Positions 60,537-64,000 of a DNA stretch of 64,000 bases are shown here, piece by piece. The position numbers and the translations under genes are program-made. The stretch lies in NCBI RefSeq assembly GCF_033807535.1, contig NZ_CP136856.1, positions 1,297,001 through 1,361,000 on the forward strand, in the 5' to 3' direction. Origin of the DNA: Oceanisphaera sp. IT1-181 (lineage in GTDB: Bacteria > Pseudomonadota > Gammaproteobacteria > Enterobacterales > Aeromonadaceae). The number at the start of each line of letters is the position of its first letter. Position 1 is the first letter of the stretch. The notes under the pieces were generated by a model that was not told the origin of the DNA, made no database searches, and saw only the letters and a program-made list of their open reading frames with translations.

Positions 60537-61493
60537 ATGAAGCACAGTTTATTAGCTCGCTTAGCGGCAGTTTCTGCTGGCTCGACGATGCACTCTTCAC
60601 CATCTGGCCCATTAGTGATAGTGGGTGCCATTAATGCCTATAGCGCCATGCAGGCGGAGCTTGCAGGGCATCAAGCGCTGTATTTATCCGGTGCTGGGGT
60701 GGCCAATGCTTCTTATGGCGTGCCCGACTTAGGCATTACCAGCCTCAATGACGTATTAGAAGATGCACGCCGTATTACCGCTGCCAGCGATTTGCCCTTA
60801 TTAGTGGATGTAGACACCGGCTTTGGCGGCGCTTTTAATATTGCACGTACGGTACGAGAAATGGAGCGCGCCGGTGTCAGTGCCATTCATATTGAAGATC
60901 AAGTGGCGCAAAAGCGCTGCGGCCATCGACCTCACAAAGCCATCGTCTCCCTTGATGAAATGGTGGATCGCATTAAAGCGGCGGTGGATGCGCGCACCGA
61001 TAGCAATTTCACCATAATGGCGCGCACCGATGCGCTAGCTGTAGAAGGGCTAAACGGGGCCATGGAGCGGGCTCAGGCCTGTGTGGCGGCCGGTGCCGAT
61101 ATGATTTTTCCCGAAGCTGTGACCCGCTTGGTGGATTATCAGGCATTTTGTGCCGCCGTGTGTGTGCCGGTGCTGGCCAATATTACCGAGTTTGGTCAAA
61201 CGCCATTATTTACTCAAGCCCAGCTGGGCGCGGTGGGGGTGGCCATGGTGTTGTATCCGTTGTCGGCCTTTCGTGCCATGAGTCAGGCAGCGGAGCGGGT
61301 ATATAAAGAGCTGCTTAGCGCCGGCCATCAGCGTGATGTGCTGGATTTAATGCAAACCCGAGAGCAACTTTATCACACCCTTGGCTATCATGAATACGAA
61401 GCCAAGTTAGATGCTTTATTTAACGCTGCATCTTCACCTTCAGTTACAGAACACCCTTCGGTCTTAGCTAAAAAAGGAACTCAGCATGACTAA
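60537..61493 (+). CDS. prpB: 2-methylisocitrate lyase PrpB
   Basis: The 318-residue enzyme of the isocitrate-lyase family splits 2-methylisocitrate to succinate and pyruvate. The signature KRCGH, LVDVDTGFGG, IEDQVAQKRCGHRPHK in pieces, and MARTDALAVEGL are present. The C-terminal tail past LDALF is about 22 residues longer than in E. coli and overlaps the prpC start by 8 bp. GGAGAGG lies before the ATG. It opens the methylcitrate operon; no regulator gene is adjacent upstream. Confidence 0.95.
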   Translation: MKHSLLARLAAVSAGSTMHSSPSGPLVIVGAINAYSAMQAELAGHQALYLSGAGVANASYGVPDLGITSLNDVLEDARRITAASDLPLLVDVDTGFGGAFNIARTVREMERAGVSAIHIEDQVAQKRCGHRPHKAIVSLDEMVDRIKAAVDARTDSNFTIMARTDALAVEGLNGAMERAQACVAAGADMIFPEAVTRLVDYQAFCAAVCVPVLANITEFGQTPLFTQAQLGAVGVAMVLYPLSAFRAMSQAAERVYKELLSAGHQRDVLDLMQTREQLYHTLGYHEYEAKLDALFNAASSPSVTEHPSVLAKKGTQHD

Positions 61494-62598
61494 CACGCAA
61501 GGCTTGCGCGGCCAAAGTGCCGGCGACACTGCCATTAGTTCGGTGCAAGCGACGGGCACGGGTCTGGCTTATCGCGGCTATAACGTGGTGGACTTGGCCA
61601 GTAAGGCTCAATTTGAAGAAGTGGCGTTTTTGCTGCTCAAAGGTTATTTGCCCAATAAAGGCGAGCTTGCCGCCTTTCACAGTCGCTTGGCGGCGAATCG
61701 AGGCTTACCGGCGGCACTGCGCACGGTGCTGGAGTTAATACCGGCGTCGGCACACCCCATGGACGTATTGCGCACCGGCTGCTCTGTGCTGGGTAACCTA
61801 GAAACCGAAACCCACTTTAGTGAACAGCAAGCGGCAGCGGAGCGCATCATTGCTTTGCTGCCCGCCATTATTTGCTATTGGTATCGCTATACCCACGATG
61901 GCGTACGCATCGACACCCTACTGGACGATACCAGTGTGGCGGGTCATTTCTTACATATGCTGCGCGGCAGTGCGCCGAACGATCTCGATACCAAAGTGAT
62001 GAACTGCTCGTTAATTTTGTACGCGGAGCATGAGTTTAATGCCTCTACCTTTACCGCCCGCGTGTGCGCTTCCACGCTCACCGATATGCACTCCGCCGTT
62101 ACCGCCGCCATCGGCACCTTGCGCGGCCCTTTGCACGGCGGCGCCAACGAGGCAGCCATGGCCATGATTGCCCAGTGGAATACCCCAGATGAAGCCGAAC
62201 AAGGGCTGTTGGAGATGCTGGCGCAAAAGCAGAAGGTGATGGGCTTTGGTCATGCGGTGTATAAAACTCAAGATCCGCGTAACGCCATTATTAAAACTTG
62301 GGCGAAAAAACTCAGTGAGTCGGTCGGCGACCGGCAGATATATCAGATTTCTGAGCGGGTGGAGGACGTGATGGCGCGCGAGAAAAAGCTGTTTGCTAAT
62401 GCGGATTTTTATCATGCCAGCGCTTATCACTTTATGGGCATTCCAACCCAGATGTTTACGCCTATTTTTGTGCTCAGTCGCGTAACCGGCTGGGCGGCGC
62501 ACATTATGGAGCAGCGGTCGCATAATCGTATTATCCGACCCACCGCCGACTACATAGGGCCCGAGCCTCAAGCCTGGAAGCCCATCTCTAAGCGTTAA
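61486..62598 (+). CDS. prpC: 2-methylcitrate synthase PrpC
   Basis: The 370-residue citrate-synthase-family enzyme condenses propionyl-CoA with oxaloacetate. GLRGQSAGDTAISS at the N-terminus, the catalytic His in LHGGANEAAM, MGFGHAVYKTQDPR, and the Asp-side ADFYHASAYHFMGIP are typical of PrpC. Its length is that of the type II methylcitrate synthases. The start overlaps the prpB stop by 8 bp. A 183-bp gap with a CCACGGAA-like repeat precedes prpD. Confidence 0.95.
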   Translation: MTNTQGLRGQSAGDTAISSVQATGTGLAYRGYNVVDLASKAQFEEVAFLLLKGYLPNKGELAAFHSRLAANRGLPAALRTVLELIPASAHPMDVLRTGCSVLGNLETETHFSEQQAAAERIIALLPAIICYWYRYTHDGVRIDTLLDDTSVAGHFLHMLRGSAPNDLDTKVMNCSLILYAEHEFNASTFTARVCASTLTDMHSAVTAAIGTLRGPLHGGANEAAMAMIAQWNTPDEAEQGLLEMLAQKQKVMGFGHAVYKTQDPRNAIIKTWAKKLSESVGDRQIYQISERVEDVMAREKKLFANADFYHASAYHFMGIPTQMFTPIFVLSRVTGWAAHIMEQRSHNRIIRPTADYIGPEPQAWKPISKR

Positions 62599-62659
62599 CT
62601 TGCCACTGAACAAGCCGAAACGTTCAGGCGGCAGGGCTTGGTCTTACCCATTAAAAGTC

Positions 62660-62703
62660 TGTTGGCTGTTGGTTTGTTTTCCGTGTATTCCGTGGCAAAG
62701 AAT
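62660..62703 (-). repeat. CCACGGAA-family repeat between prpC and prpD
   Basis: TTTTCCGTGTATTCCGTGGC, part of the family seen at 18815, 48664 and 60211. It also shares CTTACCCATTAAAAGTC with 60182-60198, just upstream. Confidence 0.55.
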
Positions 62704-62781
62704 CCCTTAATCTTTAGGGGCAAACACAACACTGCTTAAGCAAGATGCAAGCACGACTTACGCACGAATCTAGGAGCGCTA

Positions 62782-64000
62782 ATGAGCAAGCATGTGGAAC
62801 ACAATCACCGGCCAGCACCGGATGCCTTGTTAGTCAGCATTGCCGATTATGTGATGGATTATCAGATAACCTCAGATGAGGCATATAACACGGCGCGTCT
62901 GTGTTTGATGGACACCTTGGGTTGTGGCTTGTTGGCGCTGCGATTTCCAGAATGCACCAAGCATTTAGGCCCCATAGTGCCGGGCACCACAGTGGCGCAC
63001 GGAGCGCGGGTGCCCGGCACCTCCCATGTGCTGGATCCAATCACGGCGGCCTTTAATATTGGTTGTATGATCCGTTGGCTGGACTTTAACGACACCTGGC
63101 TGGCCGCCGAATGGGGGCATCCCTCTGATAATCTGGGCGCTATCTTGGCGGTGGCGGATTACGTGAGTCGGGTGGCGTTGGCTGAGGGCAGGGCGGGGCT
63201 CACCATGCACGCTGTGCTCACCGCCATGATCAAAGCCCATGAAATTCAAGGGGTGCTGGCGCTGGAAAATAGCTTTAACCGCGTAGGGCTGGATCATGTG
63301 TTATTAGTGCGCGTGGCCTCCACCGCCGTGGTCACACAGCTATTGGGTGGCACTAAGGCACAGGTGATAGATGCGTTATCCCAAGCGTGGGTTGATGGCT
63401 GTGCGCTGCGCACCTATCGCCATGCGCCCAATGCCGGCTCGCGCAAATCCTGGGCGGCAGGGGATGCCACAGCGCGCGCCGTGCGCCTGGCCATGATCAC
63501 CCTTAAAGGCGAAATGGGCTTGCCGTCTGTGCTCAGTGCGCCGCTATGGGGGTTCAATAAGGTGTTATTTAACGGCCAATCCATCCGCCTAAGCCAGCCC
63601 TTTGCCAGCTATGTGATGGAGAATATCTTATTTAAGCTCAGTTTTCCCGCCGAGTTTCACGCCCAAACGGCGGTGGAGTGCGCACTGCAGTTGCACCCAC
63701 AGCTTAAAGGTCGCATCGAGGACATCGCCCGTATCGAGATCAGCACTCATGAGTCGGCGATCCGCATTATTTCTAAGCGCGGTGAGCTGAATAATCCTGC
63801 CGACCGCGATCACTGCCTGCAATACATGGTGGCGGTGCCCTTGTTGTTCGGCGAGCTAGTTGCCGAGCATTACGAAGATGACTTTCACCACGCCCATCCG
63901 GCCATCGATGTGCTGCGCGAAAAAATGCAGGTCACGGAAGAGGCCAGCTACAGTGCTGATTATTTGCAAGCGGACAAGCGCGCCATCGCCAATGCCATAC
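62782..64000 (+). CDS. prpD: 2-methylcitrate dehydratase PrpD (3' truncated by window)
   Basis: The frame is open from ATG 62782 to the window end, giving 406 residues of about 483. It matches PrpD: YNTARLCLMDTLGCGLLAL in pieces, WLDFNDTWLAAEWGHPSDNLG in pieces, RKSWAAGDATARAVRLA in pieces, and FPAEFHAQTAVE. It dehydrates 2-methylcitrate without an iron-sulfur cluster. CTAGGAG precedes the ATG. It is the third methylcitrate-cycle gene here, so the prpBCD order (not acnD-prpF) holds to the edge. Confidence 0.93.
   Translation, partial: MSKHVEHNHRPAPDALLVSIADYVMDYQITSDEAYNTARLCLMDTLGCGLLALRFPECTKHLGPIVPGTTVAHGARVPGTSHVLDPITAAFNIGCMIRWLDFNDTWLAAEWGHPSDNLGAILAVADYVSRVALAEGRAGLTMHAVLTAMIKAHEIQGVLALENSFNRVGLDHVLLVRVASTAVVTQLLGGTKAQVIDALSQAWVDGCALRTYRHAPNAGSRKSWAAGDATARAVRLAMITLKGEMGLPSVLSAPLWGFNKVLFNGQSIRLSQPFASYVMENILFKLSFPAEFHAQTAVECALQLHPQLKGRIEDIARIEISTHESAIRIISKRGELNNPADRDHCLQYMVAVPLLFGELVAEHYEDDFHHAHPAIDVLREKMQVTEEASYSADYLQADKRAIANAI

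Overview
The window reads as chromosomal DNA of a free-living gammaproteobacterium. Gene order shared with enteric bacteria (tusE/yccA/tRNA-Ser, cmk-rpsA-ihfB, lapAB-pyrF, sodB/grxD, htpG-adk-hemH, fadIJ) and close protein similarity to Aeromonas, Vibrio and Escherichia families suggest an Aeromonadales-like marine or estuarine lineage such as Oceanisphaera, Oceanimonas or Zobellella. That placement is inference. Nearly all the DNA is housekeeping. No prophage, CRISPR array or defence island is visible. The accessory content is one IS110-family insertion sequence and an unusually dense population of small non-autonomous repeats between genes.

Layout. 1-3.3 kb: tail of a probable queE, a triple REPIN array, moeA and folE (divergent), a SelT/W/H-like thioredoxin-fold protein. 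3.6-9.2 kb: speA with a structured leader, ybaM, psrA-type regulator, fadE. 9.5-17.2 kb: pykA, sodB/grxD, tusE, yccS, yccA and tRNA-Ser(UGA). 17.3-26.1 kb: RluA-like pseudouridine synthase, SDR, ribA, cmk-rpsA-ihfB, lapA-lapB, pyrF, DUF3820. 26.8-36.0 kb: hns, small membrane ORF with an NhaC antiporter, EAL-HDOD protein, fadL, putP, ECF sigma factor with DUF3379 partner. 36.5-45.1 kb: fadI-fadJ, htpG, adk, hemH. 45.2-53.0 kb: SOS-type sulA, DUF4250, tpm, YjiH family, DUF924, CsgI/DUF2057, an IS110 element, mltB-type transglycosylase. 53.5-64 kb: GNAT, purU, divergent 5'-nucleotidase, periplasmic molybdopterin-fold protein with a GGDEF-EAL partner, prpB-prpC-prpD (prpD cut by the window end).

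How genes work together. Fatty-acid use recurs: FadL import, FadE/FadI/FadJ beta-oxidation, and a PsrA-like repressor with a matching operator in its own promoter and another upstream of fadL. The prp genes would take propionyl-CoA from odd chains through the methylcitrate cycle. Regulatory sites visible by eye include a near-perfect sigma-32 promoter before htpG and a palindromic LexA box before sulA.

The most interesting object is the IS110 element at about 50436-51614. Its 5' non-coding region can be read as a complete bridge RNA: two loops, each with an internal hairpin, and four guides in the order expected (left target, right target, left donor, right donor). These guides fit one set of element boundaries, and the target lies at the outer end of a palindromic chromosomal repeat. 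A second notable pattern is a REP/REPIN-like family whose stem carries all four Watson-Crick pairs at one position in different copies, and which is also nested inside a MITE-like element.
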